A stretch of 64,000 nucleotides of DNA from Gymnothorax reevesii (GCA_029721435.1 CM056581.1:67876712-67940711), one strand, 5' to 3'. Positions 32,551 to 45,488 are shown, counted from the first letter of the stretch. Made by a program: numbers and translations. Notes: a model not told the origin generated them from the sequence alone.

Positions 32551-33052
32551 GCCACTGCATGTTAGTTTATGTGTCATGCTAATTAAAAAAGCTCCTGGTT
32601 AACTTATGCGGTAATTCTGATCGGTATGCTTGTGTTACTTCGGTAAGCATCAATGTGGCAGTTTCATCATAACGTGGCCCGATTGTAGCCACAACAGTTA
32701 GTGATCCTTCACTTATCCATGACCGGGATCTGCCGGTTACTTCACAAATGTCTGAGCAAGCTGTCTGGTGCGACCATGAAAGCAATGCGAAACGTAGAAG
32801 CCCTGCCAGTTTACAAATGATTTCTCTGCACTACCTTGACATAATTTCATCCCCCTTTAAAAATTGTTGTGGCTAATAAAAAGCCGAAAAAGGCCAAGAT
32901 TAAATAGGTAATTCTTTCCTGCAGAGGTGATCAATTCGCTAGCTCCGCATAAGCAACTTGTCCGCGCTAACGGAACTCACAGTCTGCAAAACCTGTATTA
33001 TGTTTATAACCTAACTGAGCTCTCTCTAGCTGTCGCACTATCCATCAATCTT
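32551..33052. repeat. tandem duplication, unit 1
   Basis: Matches 33314-33830 at an offset of about 763 bases. Shared landmarks: CTGATCGGTATGCTTGTG, GCATCAATGTG, TTCCTGCAGAGGTGATC and AAACCTGTATTATGTT. Divergence is moderate and indels are present, so it is an old duplication. No coding domain. Confidence 0.8.
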
Positions 33053-33059
33053 CATCAAA

Positions 33060-33300
33060 CACGAAACAAACTTTTCGCAGGACAAATTAGCCTACATTCA
33101 TAGTCAATGCAAAGACACAAATACATGTCAAGCTGCTTTCACATCGGAGGTGAAACAAATTTTTCGCGTGACAGATTAGCTACATTCAAAGTCAAAGTAA
33201 CGTTAAACACGCGAATACAGGCGTTATGTGCGCATTAAGCAGCTTTCACACCGGACGCGAAATGAATTTTTCGCGCGACAGATTACATTCAAAGTCATGA
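33060..33300. repeat. three imperfect ~90-bp tandem units
   Basis: Words of the type GCTTTCACACCGGACGCGAA and TTTTTCGCGCGACAGATTA recur three times. They lie between the two units of the larger duplication. Confidence 0.65.
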
Positions 33301-33313
33301 GCAATTATCAGCT

Positions 33314-33830
33314 CACTGCATATTAGTTCGCGTGCTCTGCTAATTAAATTTGCTCCTGGTTAACTTATATGCAGCAATTCTGATCGGTATGCTTGTGGTA
33401 CTCCGATAAGCATCAATGTGACTGTTGCATCATATCGTAGCCTGATTGTAGCCACTACAGTTGAAGCTAAGCAGAGAGGTGCAGTTAGACCAGACGTTGG
33501 TTTTGCTAAGCTTGGGGTGCGTTTTTGAGTGCTTGGGAAACGGTCGCTTTAATTATCCATTACCGGGGTAAGCCTGATACATATCCGATGTCTGGGCAAG
33601 GTCTCTGATGCTACTGGTGAAAGCAATAGGGAAGCGCACAGGCTATAACGTGTATAACAAACGATTTATTGCTATCGATTAAAAATAAAATTCTTTCCTG
33701 TAGAGGTGATCGATTCGCTAGCTCCACATAAGCAACGGTTCACGCAGACCGAACTTACGGTCTTTAAAACCTGTATTATGTTCATGACATAACCGGATTT
33801 CTGTGTAGCTCTCGTGCACTCTCCATAACT
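33314..33830. repeat. tandem duplication, unit 2
   Basis: Second copy of 32551-33052. It contains an extra stretch near 33475-33545 that is missing from unit 1. Confidence 0.8.
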
Positions 33831-34177
33831 CGCGATTTTCCACGAGGAAAATGGTCATTCTGAAGCAATAGGTAAATCATTACCACGGGCAATTTCCGAA
33901 AAGGCTGTTTGGCTTGGAGCTTTCGCCCCTCCTACCAGCACAGAAGAAGTTCTTTTCTCCACACTAACAACACACCACAGTTATGCACACGAACCAGCAG
34001 GTCCTAATACACACCGAAGCAGTCCATAAGCTGTTGGTCCACTTTTAGCTGCTCCTCACTGTCCATGTTTCCCTCTAAACTCAGACCCACTGGATTTCTA
34101 CAGTCTCCGGTCTACACTTGGGGATGTCGACCCGTTCTACAAATGTGTCTGTATGTTGTGGATTCTAGCTTTCCCAG
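33831..34177. other. no recognised gene
   Basis: Spacer before the gypsy LTR. A short minus-strand frame starts at a decent ATG near 34064 but ends after 20 codons; not called. Confidence 0.4.
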
Positions 34178-34382
34178 TGTAGCAGACTTGGTCTCGCAGC
34201 ATCAGTTACCGTGGATTCAGGACGCGGGGAATTAGCACAGTCACTCTCCAGAGTGATGATTGTGGAACTTTATTTCCCTGCACAAAGTAAAGTTGCAGAC
34301 CGTTTAGTGCGTTCCGAGAAGCAGCATCTCATGCAATCTGCTATGAAGGCACGAAGATATAAGCGTAATCGATCCTAAGTTA

Positions 34383-37300
34383 GTCCATGGGCCCAGGCCC
34401 CCAAAATCACATATTGGTACCATCAGAGGTGGCAAAGGTTAGTGATGATTTTTGTAATCCTAGATATGTATTGAACATATCCTGATATGATAACCTTGCT
34501 GGAATGGTAGCTTAGTGGTAGTTTTCATGACATTTATAGCGTTACCGTACGAGGGTCAAAAATGATGAAATTCGCGTTATTACGTACCAATTAAGGACAT
34601 AAATCAAAGTCATTAGGTGACAGAACTGGCCATTAAGAACGTATAGTTTCCTAATTACATAAAACATCTAAGCAAGAAAACAAAATAAGACAAATCATAT
34701 TAAATGGTTGAATTTTAATTGAATTTCCAAAGCACATAAAAAGAAAATTTGTGATCCTGAAAGATCCCATTCACATAAAGATATGAAAGACAATGTTGCA
34801 ATCAAGTTCTGTCTACTGATATGGTATATAACAATGATTGTCAAATAAAATTTTCAGCTCGGAAAAATGTGCATGTTACCACAGTAATACTGTCAGCTAC
34901 TCGTACAACTCTTAACTATTCTCATCGTCAAACTCCCCAAGTTCTCGCTCATTTGAGGTATTGCGCGTCTTTAGTGTTTTTAAACAAGTATTAGCCTACT
35001 TTGATCAACATCATTAGGTGATAACAGTGGCCTTTATGAATGTATAGTTGTCTGAATACACAAATGAAATCCAATATAACAAGGAAAATTACACTGAGAG
35101 TAAGCATTAACTGATGTTAATATAAAACCACATAAAAAAAATATCTGGCACTCTTGTAAACCCTTACAACTTGTTATTCATGTTGCCATCAAGTTCGATG
35201 TCTGCTAATGTGGCAGTAACAACTGTACCATTAAAGATCATGCAATAGTACATGTGCTATCAGTCACTCATCACACTGCCCATCACTATCATCATCAGAC
35301 TCCCTGAGTTCGAAGAGCAGCGCTGGCTCATCCTGAGGCTTCTGGTTGCTGCAACTCTGTAATCTGCACATATCTGTGCATACCAGTCCATTTTTCAAGC
35401 AAGTGCAAGTCAGCATTTTACATGAGCGCACACACTTACATGCTAACAGTTCCAGAACAATCTCTGGTGCAGGTGGAGAATGCATCCAGCAAATGGCAAG
35501 CTTGCTATCATCATTCATCCATCCATGCTGAGTAGGACACAGTATTGAAGGTATAGCATCAAGAGAGCACCTCCAGATTGCAGTCTGGTAGTTGGCTCGT
35601 AGAACATGCATTAACAGACTGTCTTTGCATGGTGGCAACTGACAAGATTCTACCTCTCCCCTCTTGGTGCAGAAGAGCTGGTAACGCAATTTGTTTCACC
35701 TTAGTGATGCTGCTATTTGCAACGTACATGCGGCAGGTGAACTGTTCAATTTTCTGGAACAGCTCATCACTCACATTCCACGACTGTCCCAGCTGACCAA
35801 AGGCACCTTAGCAGGAAGCATCCTTTTTCATTGTCTTCAATGCATTTATTTTCCCTCGACCAGCAAAGGCACTCACACTGTCACAGCCGGTAAAAGAATG
35901 TAAGCCAATTGGGCTCTCACAGATGTTGTCTCCGAGTGAGCTTGCAAGTTTGCTGATGTCAACAAAACATATCCGGTTCTGTGTTCCACATTTTTGGTAT
36001 AAAGGACAGAAAATGGCCTTCTGGAAGGCCAGGCAAAGCACCATGACGTCAGTGTCCTCAGCTGTGATGATAACTGACTTTGCACCCTCATTTTCTGCAT
36101 GGAAAGCAAGCAAGAGCAGTCGCGTATCAGCCTCTTCCTGTGTAGAGAAAAGTTCTGCTTCTTCTTCATATCCATCCTTTGTTACTTTGAAACAGTTTTC
36201 CTCACAAGTGAGGTACAACACCTTGTTATGCAACATTACTCTGTATCGTGGCAGCTTCCACTCTTCTACCAGGAACTTGATAAGACTGGTCTTGTTACTG
36301 GGGTTTGAGAGGAATATTCTCCACTGTTGAATGTGATGTCCCCCAGCGAGCTGCTTGTATTGAATAGAAGAATCTGTACCCCGATTCAATCTTTCAGCAT
36401 CTTTGATTGAAGTATGGCGGTAGACATCAAACACAACATCAATTCCCTGGCTTTGTGCCCCATCACGGAGAACCTGAGATAATCCCAACTCTGCCACCTG
36501 TCCAAACTTTTTGTTGTTGGCATTTATTTTTTGGAACACAGTCATCCCATCAATGATGGTAGTGGATGGGGTTGCTATCTGTTCTGCAGGGGACACATTT
36601 TTTTCTAGCTCCCTTGCAAGTGTAGCTTTATTTGTCTTCCGAAGGGACCCATCAGCATTTGCCAGTGTCCATGGCAGTGGACCCAGTGGGTGGGCAAGGA
36701 CATCTTTCATGTTCACCTTCCTGGTTTCAGCCACCAATATCATGTGACTGAACAGGTTTCTATCTGCTTTCAAAATCACATTGTGTGCTTTCTTTCCATG
36801 AGCAGGTTTCTTGCTGACATTTGAGAATGTCTTCAAACCTTTCTTGGTCATTTTCTCATGGAACTTGACAGGTGGTGGATCCTCGTCTAGCCTTTCTTGT
36901 TTAAACACCTGGTAAGCTTCTTCACCTATCTCATGGGCTCTCAGAAGATCTCTGGTTACATCAAGTGGAGCTAAGTTGCCGGTGGAGAGGCTGACCAATT
37001 CAGTTTCTTAGAGGGTCATCGGGTTGATCCAGTTATTCTCCATAAGGTCAATGAGAAATTCTACGTCTGCCTCATCTTTCCTGAACCTTGAACCTTGTAG
37101 ATCTGGATGAGAAAATTTGGACCTGCTTTGACCTATCGTGTCTCTCAGTTGCCTGAGGTACATGCTCCTGTGTTCAGCTGTTAAGTAATATTTTGTCACC
37201 GCTCCTGGTTTACGGCTGAATCCCTTTGTACCCCCAGCTGTCTGAGTGTCCTTGTTCACAGTTTCTTCTATCGTTTAGTCAACAGGGATTCGACCAAAGG

Positions 37301-37897
37301 GATTTGTGGTTCCCAACTGAACTGAGAAACACCCTTTCATGAACTCTGTATGCACATCTGGATGTGTGATGGGTAGCTGAGACATCTGCACGTAGTAGTA
37401 GGGGAGGTAGCGGGCATAATTTACCCTGTCATAAGCAAAGCACCAAGGAATCATTGCTCGTATACTTGCAAAGTGTAGCATCCAGTCTCCCTTCCAGCAA
37501 AGATCATCACGAAGTAAAGTACCGGAAACAGATGAAGTTCAAGTAGCGCGAAACTAGGCCAATTTTAACATAACAAAGTCACTGAAAATGAAGAATGTGC
37601 ATGAATAGATGCAAAATAAGAACAAAATACATGACTGGATAGCAAACATCTGGTCTGTCAAACTTTTCATTGCCTTAACTAATAGAAGCTGGGTCATAAT
37701 CTTTCATTGCTGACAGGAGGCGAGTATGCGTAGTCGCGACATAGCCAAAAACAGGAATTCTGCAAGAAAAATGAAAAAGCTACTGTATTGGAAGGGTTAT
37801 CATACATTATTTTACTCTTGGTGGTTCAAGAAATGAGAATAAAACACTGAAGTTTTGCCACCTTGGGTGGTACCAACATTTGGTCTAGCCCATGGAC
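34383..37897 (-). mobile_element. TA-flanked DNA element encoding a PIN/FEN-like plus CXC protein
   Basis: Ends GTCCATGGGC and GCCCATGGAC are inverted and flanked by TA (34381-34382, 37898-37899), inside an LTR whose sequence resumes on the other side. The similarity extends to TTGGTACCA and GGTGGCAAA farther in. The single cargo gene lies on the minus strand. The superfamily is unknown to me: no DDE triad is evident, and the protein instead carries nuclease-like acidic motifs. Confidence 0.7.
35264..37481 (-). pseudogene. PIN/FEN-nuclease-like protein with CXC cysteine-rich tail
   Basis: One minus-strand protein, about 740 codons, can be followed in a constant frame from 37481 to about 35700. 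It is broken by TAA at 37275-37277, TAA near 37005-37007 and TAA at 35808-35810. A frameshift near 35700 then enters a 141-codon frame ending at 35264. In the central 396-codon stretch: EEADTRLLLL (~residue 286), AEDTDVMVL (~313) and FTGCDSVSAFAGRGK (~373). This spacing of acidic residues recalls the metal-binding core of PIN/FEN-type nucleases. The tail has a CKC...CTC...C...C cysteine cluster like TSO1-type CXC DNA-binding motifs. Multicopy relatives in fish and cnidarian genomes are remembered, not checked. Confidence 0.6.
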
Positions 37898-37965
37898 TAT
37901 CTGCAACAGCCTGGGAACGTCTGAGCAAAAGACCGCGGATTCCCATTTCCTTTTAAGAAGTGCTG

Positions 37966-39388
37966 CACTAATTCAGGTATGGAGATCTTCCCTCCAATCC
38001 CTGTTTTTCACGAGTTGCTTGAATTAAACTTCTCTTAAACTTCTTAAATAACACTGTATTGATAGACTCATTTCTTATCCAATTCCCAAGTGTTTAAACT
38101 TTCCTCATTAACTGAAATACATTGATCGGACAATAAGAATAGGATACAAAGCTAAGCGTAAAAGTAAGGTCGGTTGTATTCTTTGCGTGTTGGCCACGGT
38201 TGCGCAGCTGAAAATGATCCGATATCAAAGAAACAAAGACACCCGAAACTGGCCTGAAGTGTTCAGTTTCATTTACGAGATAAATGTTGTATGGACGCGG
38301 TCAATGGGAATTATTCCGAATGAAACAGTATTGGAGGGTTCCTTTTACCCGATACATCTGTCCTTGGAGGAGGGCATCAATGAAGAAAACAGATTATGCT
38401 TCTACTGTTTGCATTTTGCTCTAATATGGCTATTTGCTGTAGAATTTATACCGCGTTTAAAGACATCGAATGCCGAGGTTTTCGTTTCTCCAAATGCATG
38501 CATCCCACGCAAGTCGGTAGATCCCTCGGTGCGTTCATTACACCATTCTGTTAAAAATGGAAACATATGTCGTTTGATCTTTCCTGAAAGTGAAATTTCT
38601 GTTCTGTTAAAATAAGGTTTATTTCAGAATTAAGATATTACTGAGTTAGTGAGTTTTTACCCTTATAAGGTGTAAGGTTATGAGCTTGGATGTGAGAGCG
38701 GTTAGCTTATCATTGCAGCGCGAATGTTATAGCTGTTTAATCAGCACTTTATTTAATGCTTGGGGGACTTCGAAGAAAAATGGACAATATTGTTAACTTC
38801 ATTATGGAGAAAAGGCATGTTTTGTGTTTGGAGAGGTTACTGGTGACCAATGATGTTCAACTGCACTGATATTGATAAATTCATGCTAAACTGAACCAGA
38901 AAATCATTAGTTCATGCTATATTTCATGCCCCAAGAGTTAATTTGTGTTAAATATATAATTAATGTATGATTTGACAGTGAACCATTTTTATGGATCTCA
39001 GACTTTGGGGAGACACCTGGATCGCTGTCTAATTTGGCTCATAGCAAGCGGGTAATCTAAAATGTAATGTTCAAGATGAATTGTACTCGTGGTCAAGAAG
39101 TTCATGATTCCAGAAATGTATAGTTTTAAGCCCCAGCAGTTTTTCAATTGTCAGTTTTATTTTTTTTGCTAATTCAAAGTTGAATTTTCATGAATATTTT
39201 TTGTTTGCAGCCCCTTTTCTCCACCAAAATCATAAAAATAAACTGAAATACGATAGGAGTCTAAATGCTTCAAGTGTCTAGACTCAATTGAGCCAAAGTT
39301 TTTCTGCCTGTAAAGCTGCAATCTTGAATTATATAGCATTAAATCAGGTAACACCTAAATAGCCAGATTTGGCTCCTGCACAAAGGGG
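37966..39388. other. 3' untranslated part of gypsy-1 or unassigned sequence
   Basis: Between the LTR piece and the end of pol. A 142-codon plus-strand frame (38187-38615) has no recognisable domain and is antisense to the element; I do not call it. No transposon ends were noticed. Confidence 0.35.
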
Positions 39389-41828
39389 TTAAATGACTGT
39401 CCACCTTTCCATCAAAGAAGTTCCTACATGGGTTCTATGTGCCAATAACACACCAAAGAAAAAGGATGACACAAAAGATACTTGACCGTTAGCAACCTTT
39501 GAGTCATTCTGGATCAACCTGTTCACAGGCTTCACCAACCTTCTTGCCCATGTTCTGACCTGAGTCACAATCCCAGTAACAGATTGGCCTCTATTATCCA
39601 GTGAGAGCATACTAGCCGTCTCCAACTCACCTCTCCCACTGGGCGCTGTGACAGTAACACTCATGAGCTTCAGCTCGGCTATTTGAACTTTTCTGAGCGT
39701 GACTGAAGAGTGGATTCCAAATCAGGAATCTGTTCAACTCGTTCGATTTCAGAAACACTCAACCCTTCTGTGGGATCATCAGCAACAGACAACCCAGCAA
39801 CCCAACTAGCTGTTTGTCCTGCCTTATCAGGATCAGCTTCTGGTAAAATGGTTTGTCCCAAGGACCCACTAGTTTGCTCTAAGCTCGGCTCTGGACCACT
39901 GAAACATGGATCCTCCTCATCTTCTATTTCAAGGGGCAGAAAATTAATCTGTAACAAAGGTGCACCACCTTTTCTTAGCCAGTACCAGTGTTTCTCACAC
40001 GGTAAGTATGACACCCGGGGTCCTTAGAAATTACAACATAAGGCGTGGATTCCCACTTATCCGCCAATTTCCTGCGCCCACGTTCACCCTTGTTGGCCAA
40101 TAGTACACGATCACCCTCCTCAATGTCGCAACCTTTTGCTCTCCTGTTGTAGAGCTCTGCCTGGCGTTTTTGACTCACATCAGCATTGGCTTGTGCCAGC
40201 GCTAACGCTTCCTTGAGGTCAGCCTGCAGCCTTGACATAAATGTCATAGTCCATGATGTCATTGTCCCCGTCTACATTGTGAAACATAAGATCAACAGGC
40301 AAGCGGAGAACCCTCCCATACATTAAATAAAATGGCGCGTACCCGGAAGACTCATGAGCTGTGCAATTACTGTATATGCGAAAGTCAGGGTCTGCAACAT
40401 TTGAGGCCACTTTAGTTTAGGTCTTGGGGGTAGAGCCCTAATCATCCCATCAAGGGTGCGATTAAATCGCTCAACATGCCCGTTGCCCATGGGGTGATAA
40501 GCTGTGGTTCTCGACTTTTTTACCCCGGCGACCTGGAGTAGCTCCTGGATTAACTGACTTTCAAAATTTGCGCCCTGGTCTGCATGCAGCCTCTCTGGGA
40601 ACCCATAGACACAAAAGTACCTGTCCCACAATTGGCGAGCAACCTGCTTTGCTGACTGGTCATGACATGTGAAGGCGTGTGCCATTTTAGTGAAGTGATC
40701 TGTGACTACTAGTATATCAACACTTTGGCCGTGGCAATCTTCTGCAGACCAGAAGTCAACACACACTAATTCCAGGAGTCTTGTGGTCTTAACACTCTCG
40801 AGCAGTGCCCTCCTTTCTGGCTCAGGGATTTTACTGACCACACAGCGCTTACAACACTTCACATAATCACGTACTTCATGCTCCATGCCGACTGAAAAGA
40901 AATGCTGGCGAGCTAAGTACAGAGTCCTGCATTGGCCTTGGTGGCCAGCCTCATCGTGGACGCCCTGCAAAACCTGCTCAAACAGAGAAGCTGGTACAAC
41001 ATACTGATGCCGTTTTTTTACCAGTTAGTGGGTCCTTACAGACGCAATACAAGGTCCCATCAAGTATTCTCAACTTGTTCAATTGTTTCAATGTTTTCAG
41101 AGCCGCAAGTGACTCTGGCTTTCTCCCGTCTCGACAGCCGCCTGCCCTGCACAACATAGGGAAGAACTCGAGACAGCACAGGATCCTCTGATTGTTTATC
41201 CTGAAGCTCTTTCAGCGAAAACAAAGGTAATGCATTTTGACCTAGCGGTAATAAATTTTACATGTCCTAAACAAGCCATGCACCTGCCCTATCTCTCGGT
41301 CCTGCAGTTCAATCCACATGACCATCCAAGATAGCGGATACCTGACCTCTGGAGAGCGAATGGCAATCTCTGCCCTGATCGGAAGGCAAGTGTTCCTCAC
41401 CTTGACACTGCGCGCCAATCCGAAAAGCATGCTGAACCTCATCCTCTCGCGAGAGCTCAGCTTCACACAAAAATGCTTCGTAAGGTTTGGTTATTAGCCT
41501 CTGACTAACATGACTGCAGACGAAAGGCTGCCTGCTTAAAGCATCTGCCACTACATTTTTGCTACCAGGAATGTACTGAATGCCGAAATTGCCAGTGGCT
41601 GAATTTGTCACAGACAGACCACTTTAGCACTAGGAATTCCAAGCGATGAGCAGGGTAGTTTCTTTGGGCACGCGTGAGGGCCTTACTAGCGAACGCAATT
41701 GGCTGAGCCCATGACCCTCCCACAGGGACCTGGGATAACACAGCACCCAGACCGTCTAATAATGCGTCGGTGGACAGGATAAATGGCCGGCTGAAATCAG
41801 GGTGCGCAAGTACTAATGATCCTACCAA
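39389..41828 (-). pseudogene. gypsy-1 pol: RNase H and integrase part, frameshifted
   Basis: The RNase H piece (41828-41309) shows FILSTDALLDGLGAVLSQ and DALSRQPF. Integrase (40970-40219) has the HHCC finger (H...H, CCKRC) and DDE core: VCVDFW, HADQGANFES and GNGHVERFN. A GPY/F-like module follows at 40262-39975 (GDRVLLANKGERGRRKLADKW). Two further C-terminal frames run to 39389. At least four frame changes separate these blocks. No chromodomain. Family role: RNA removal and integration of the retrotransposon cDNA. Confidence 0.85.
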
Positions 41829-42145
41829 GGCAGATTTTAGCAGCTCAAAAGAGCTATGATGCTCCTCCCTCCAATCACCAGGACTTAGCTTCCTAAAGGC
41901 AGTTGTGCCCCTCCCATTGGCCTTCCAACCCTTTGGCGCAACTCAAACAGGGGTTTAGCAATACTGGAGTAATTCTGTATGAATCGTTGGTAATACATGA
42001 CCATACCTAGAAATGACTTGACCTTTCTCTGAGATGGTGTGATCCCATCTTCCATCATTAGGTCAGTTTCAGTTACAGCTGCTATGGCTTTGACCTTGTC
42101 AGGATCAGTTGCGACCCCATTTGCATCAATAACGTGGCCCCCCGT

Positions 42146-42727
42146 TTACATCAATTTCATGCTTCGCCGCAACAAGTGGCATTTCTTCTGAGCCAACTTC
42201 AACCCGTGAACACTCAGTCTACTAAAGACTAACTCGAGGCGCCTCAATGCCTCAACCTCATTAGGTGCAAACACAAGCAAGTCATCCAAGTAGCAGAGCA
42301 AAGTGAGGAAATTCTGATCTCCAAATATGCCCATCATGAGGCGAAAAAAGCTTGCGAGGCTATTGCATAAACCTTGGGGCAGCCTACTGAATTCATACAG
42401 CCCCATAGGCGTAGTAAACGCAGTGAGCCGCTTGTCCCTCTCAGCAATCTCGATATTAAAGAACCCTGATGTGAGATCCATAGTGCTAAAGATAGCATTG
42501 CCACCTAGAGCGGCCAAACAGTCTGCCTGGTGCGGTATGGGGTGTGCATCTTTTGTGGTGTGGGCATTTAACCACCGGTAATCCACACAGATGCGCAAAT
42601 CCCCACTTTTCTTCCATACCAACACGAGTGGCGAGGCCCACTCACTACAAGATTTGCGAATGATTTCTCGCTCTTTCATGTCAGAAAGTACTTCCCTGAG
42701 CTTGTGGTAATGCCTGGAGGCACGCAA
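42146..42727 (-). pseudogene. gypsy-1 pol: reverse transcriptase
   Basis: A 193-codon open stretch contains ICVDYRWLN, FSTMDLTSGF, FSRLPQGLCN and LCYLDDLLVFA, i.e. RT blocks through the YLDD active site (~residue 147). It is open internally, but frameshifts separate it from the protease frame upstream and RNase H downstream. Confidence 0.9.
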
Positions 42728-42903
42728 CGGTAAGGGAGTCTGAATGGCCGATCGTCTGACAGGTGTATCTGGTGACAGAAGTTTTCAGCTTTACCACAGT
42801 ATAGCTTGCCCTTAGAGAAAACCCCCTCATATTTTTGTACCAGCTGCACCAGCTGTCTTTTCCAGTATACTGAAACCTCACACGTATAAATGCTCAGATC
42901 CCC

Positions 42904-43905
42904 TTAACCCAGCTGGTTCAAGTCATGACAGCAATCAGAAACAGTGGCTGTACTTCCAGTTACAGAGCCATCTATTACTTGAGTCGAAACCTTGAACTCA
43001 TTGCCAACAGGCTGCTGAGAACTGACATCAAGGTCCTCAAGTGCAACACAAGGAAACACATTCCCGACCTTTGAATTTTTCCTCAAAGTATTTAGTCTGT
43101 CACTTAGGTTTAACATTTTTACTGGCACCCATCTGTCAGCAGTCATGGAAGCTACAACCCTCCCCACAATGATGCTCTTTTTGTGTACCTGAGACCGGGC
43201 CGGTTCAATGATGACTGCACTCCCCGCAGAGACTGGCGCAGCCACAGTTAATTTAGCCCAGACGAGATGTTCCAGTTGGGGCAGAAGCACCACAACTTGA
43301 GTAAGTTTAGCAGTCTCAACCACATCTGGGATTTCGTTATCTTTCCACTTATTGAGGCCAGACAGCATATTCAAGAACTGCTCCATTTCTGACTTGCCTG
43401 AACATTCAGGCTGTCTAAGGACACGCCAGTAAATCGGAGTTGTCTTAAGCTGACCGAGAAAGGACTTAATGACATTCGTGCCAAGAATCATCTGATCTCG
43501 CTGACCAGGGAGGACTAGCTTGGGTACACTGACTGCATAACCGTACACCTGCATTTCTAATTGGTAAAGACACTTTAGTTGGACCTGGATACCACCACAA
43601 CCCACAAGCATGACATTTGGATTAGTCTTACTGAGCTCAAGAATTGCTCCCAAGGCCTCAAGCGTCCGTTCTGCCTCCTCATTAATTGTGCAAGCCATTG
43701 ACCCACTGTCTAACAGGGCTCGAAAGGAACGGCCACCTTTGACTAAAAAATCAGTGTAGAACAAACTGTCAGCATTTTCCAGTCCCACAACATCTTGGAA
43801 CAAAACATCTTTGTCAGTAATGGCCTTACAGCTCTCTTCATATAACAGCATATTGCTGTTACCAGTGAGAGGTTGATTACACTCACTCATACTGCCCCCC
43901 TCCAA
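42904..43905 (-). pseudogene. gypsy-1 protease region
   Basis: A 333-codon open frame. RALLDSGSMACTI (~residues 60-72) is the aspartic protease active-site DSGS, and MILGTNVIKSF further on is the second protease block (ILG). The remainder links to RT and is not recognisable. It lies immediately downstream of gag in the element's own orientation. Confidence 0.85.
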
Positions 43906-43916
43906 GTGCGAGTGAA

Positions 43917-45304
43917 CTAGTTTCCCGACACTTTTGGGGAAGGGACAGGCGGAGCAGCTTTATGACAGTGCTCGCAGGTGTCCCATCTCCAAACACCTAA
44001 AACAACGCTTCTCCCTCTTACAATGTGAACTGGTGGAATGAGATGCATCACTGCAAATGCAACAGGGTGTAGTACCACCCTGGGAAGCCATGTGTAAACC
44101 AGAAGAATTTTGGACAAGATGGTTAGTCCGCTCCAACACTCTTTCTAGCATGCTAAGAACACGTTCCAGTGCACGTGAGTCCGACACATTCTCACTCACC
44201 GTGGAGACAGGATTTGGGGCACATGTTACTGCATTAACGAAGGTGCATCCTCCCTCAACTGCTATCTCGAGGCTGGTAGCCACTACCGATGCCTCCACGT
44301 GAAGGGTACGAGGCTTCAACATACTGGGAGGTTCGCGTGACTGAGTCTCCCTCTGATGCTCATCAATGGCTTCTTGAACCTCCTCGAACAACCATTTGCT
44401 CATTGGTTTACATTTAAAAACTAGATAGGTCAGGGTCAGGACAATTTCGTATGAACATCATTGCTATTTCAGAAGGCATATTCCCCATCCCTCCCCCATT
44501 TTGTTGTAGGGAACAGTTAGCCTTTTTGGCTGCGGAGTTCAACAGCACCCAGTAGTCTACAGGAGGCTCCCTAGCCTGTGGCTGCGTAGCATAGAAATCA
44601 GCCAATGGTAGGCACGATACTGAGCTGTCACTAAAGTAGCGCTTTAGCATGTCATAAATTTTTTCAGCGCTAACTGCTGTATCAGACAGAGAGCTACTTT
44701 TAAGTCCCACTTTCACTATATTCCTGGCTCTGCCCAAAAGGCAAATCAGAATAGTACTTACTTTCTCCGAGTCGGGGCAACTGATTTTCCTCAAGTATAG
44801 TTCCATCACATCGATCCATTCCTGAACAGCATACTCATCATTCCCATCACCCTTGAACATTGGCGGTGACTTAATATCTGATCTAGCCACCACATTCACT
44901 CTGGAGAGATCAATGGGATTAGTAGTAGTAGTTTCAGCGTTTGTCTCCCCAACCGCCACAGAGGTTGCGGCGTTGTCACGATTATGGCTGGCTATCAGCC
45001 TGCAAGCAATGGAATCCCCAATCTGTCTTCCCAGTTCACCTATTAAGTCACACCACTGCTGAGTAACATCATCACCACTGCTTTTAGGAGTAGAATACGT
45101 GGGCTGCCTATTAGGGCTACCCTCTAGTCTATCCTGACGAGCCTTCAGCCTAGCCCCTGACCCCGCATCCGACATGCACAGGCCCCTACCCCTCCCAACC
45201 AATATGGTGAACATAGTGAACGACTCCAGACCCCTGCAAGCCATAACGCCTAGCACAATAAATGCACAAATAATACATATAATATGATAAATCGCGCCAA
45301 ACAC
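43917..45304 (-). pseudogene. gypsy-1 gag with zinc knuckle, frameshifted
   Basis: A first frame (45304-44414) holds a capsid-like region with SPPMFKGDG and VQEWIDVMELYL. It ends in a stop at 44414. A second frame (44403-43960) continues with a predicted helical segment and ends in zinc-knuckle-like cysteines: CCICSDASHS, then CFRCLEMGHL, with the final Cys in another frame (CHKAAPP). Role: nucleocapsid of the retrotransposon particle. The true start is uncertain because the first ~45 codons are hydrophobic and atypical for gag. Confidence 0.7.
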
Positions 45305-45464
45305 AAAGGGATATGAATGTTCTTAATGCAAAACGCTTTTCCAAAATAATAACCATGGACACAAAATGTCCATAATCCACCAAGAGGCACGCTGCGGCGT
45401 CGCTCCTCCCACTTCACAGGCCCACAGGTTGGCCCCAGCGGTCGGCGGCGGCAGACCAGGTGCA

Positions 45465-45482
45465 GTCCGGGTCACGGCACCA
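45465..45482 (-). promoter_or_regulatory. primer binding site for tRNA-His (gypsy-1)
   Basis: The plus strand reads GTCCGGGTCACGGCACCA, six bases from the LTR end at 45489. It matches the 3' end of animal tRNA-His (ATCCGAGTCACGGCA plus CCA) at 16 of 18 positions. That is where the minus-strand element should have its PBS, next to the 5' LTR. Confidence 0.75.
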
Positions 45483-45488
45483 GTTTTA

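Larger units (their letters stand above)
34178..37965 (-). mobile_element. 3' LTR of gypsy-1, split by a 3.5-kb insertion
   Basis: TGTAGCAGACTTGG at 34178 begins sequence shared with the LTR at 45489. It runs to about 34380, is interrupted by the TA-flanked element 34383-37897, and resumes at 37900 with CTGCAACAGCCTGGGAACG to about 37965. In the minus-strand element this is the 3' LTR. Its inner boundary is not resolved. Confidence 0.75.

Noticed and set aside
34004..34066. Short minus-strand frame starting MDSEEQLKVDQQ
   Set aside because: Only about 20 codons, no convincing splice donor at its end; not enough to call an exon.
38187..38615. 142-codon open frame on the plus strand
   Set aside because: No recognisable domain, antisense to the gypsy-1 element, no splice or promoter context; a chance frame is more likely.
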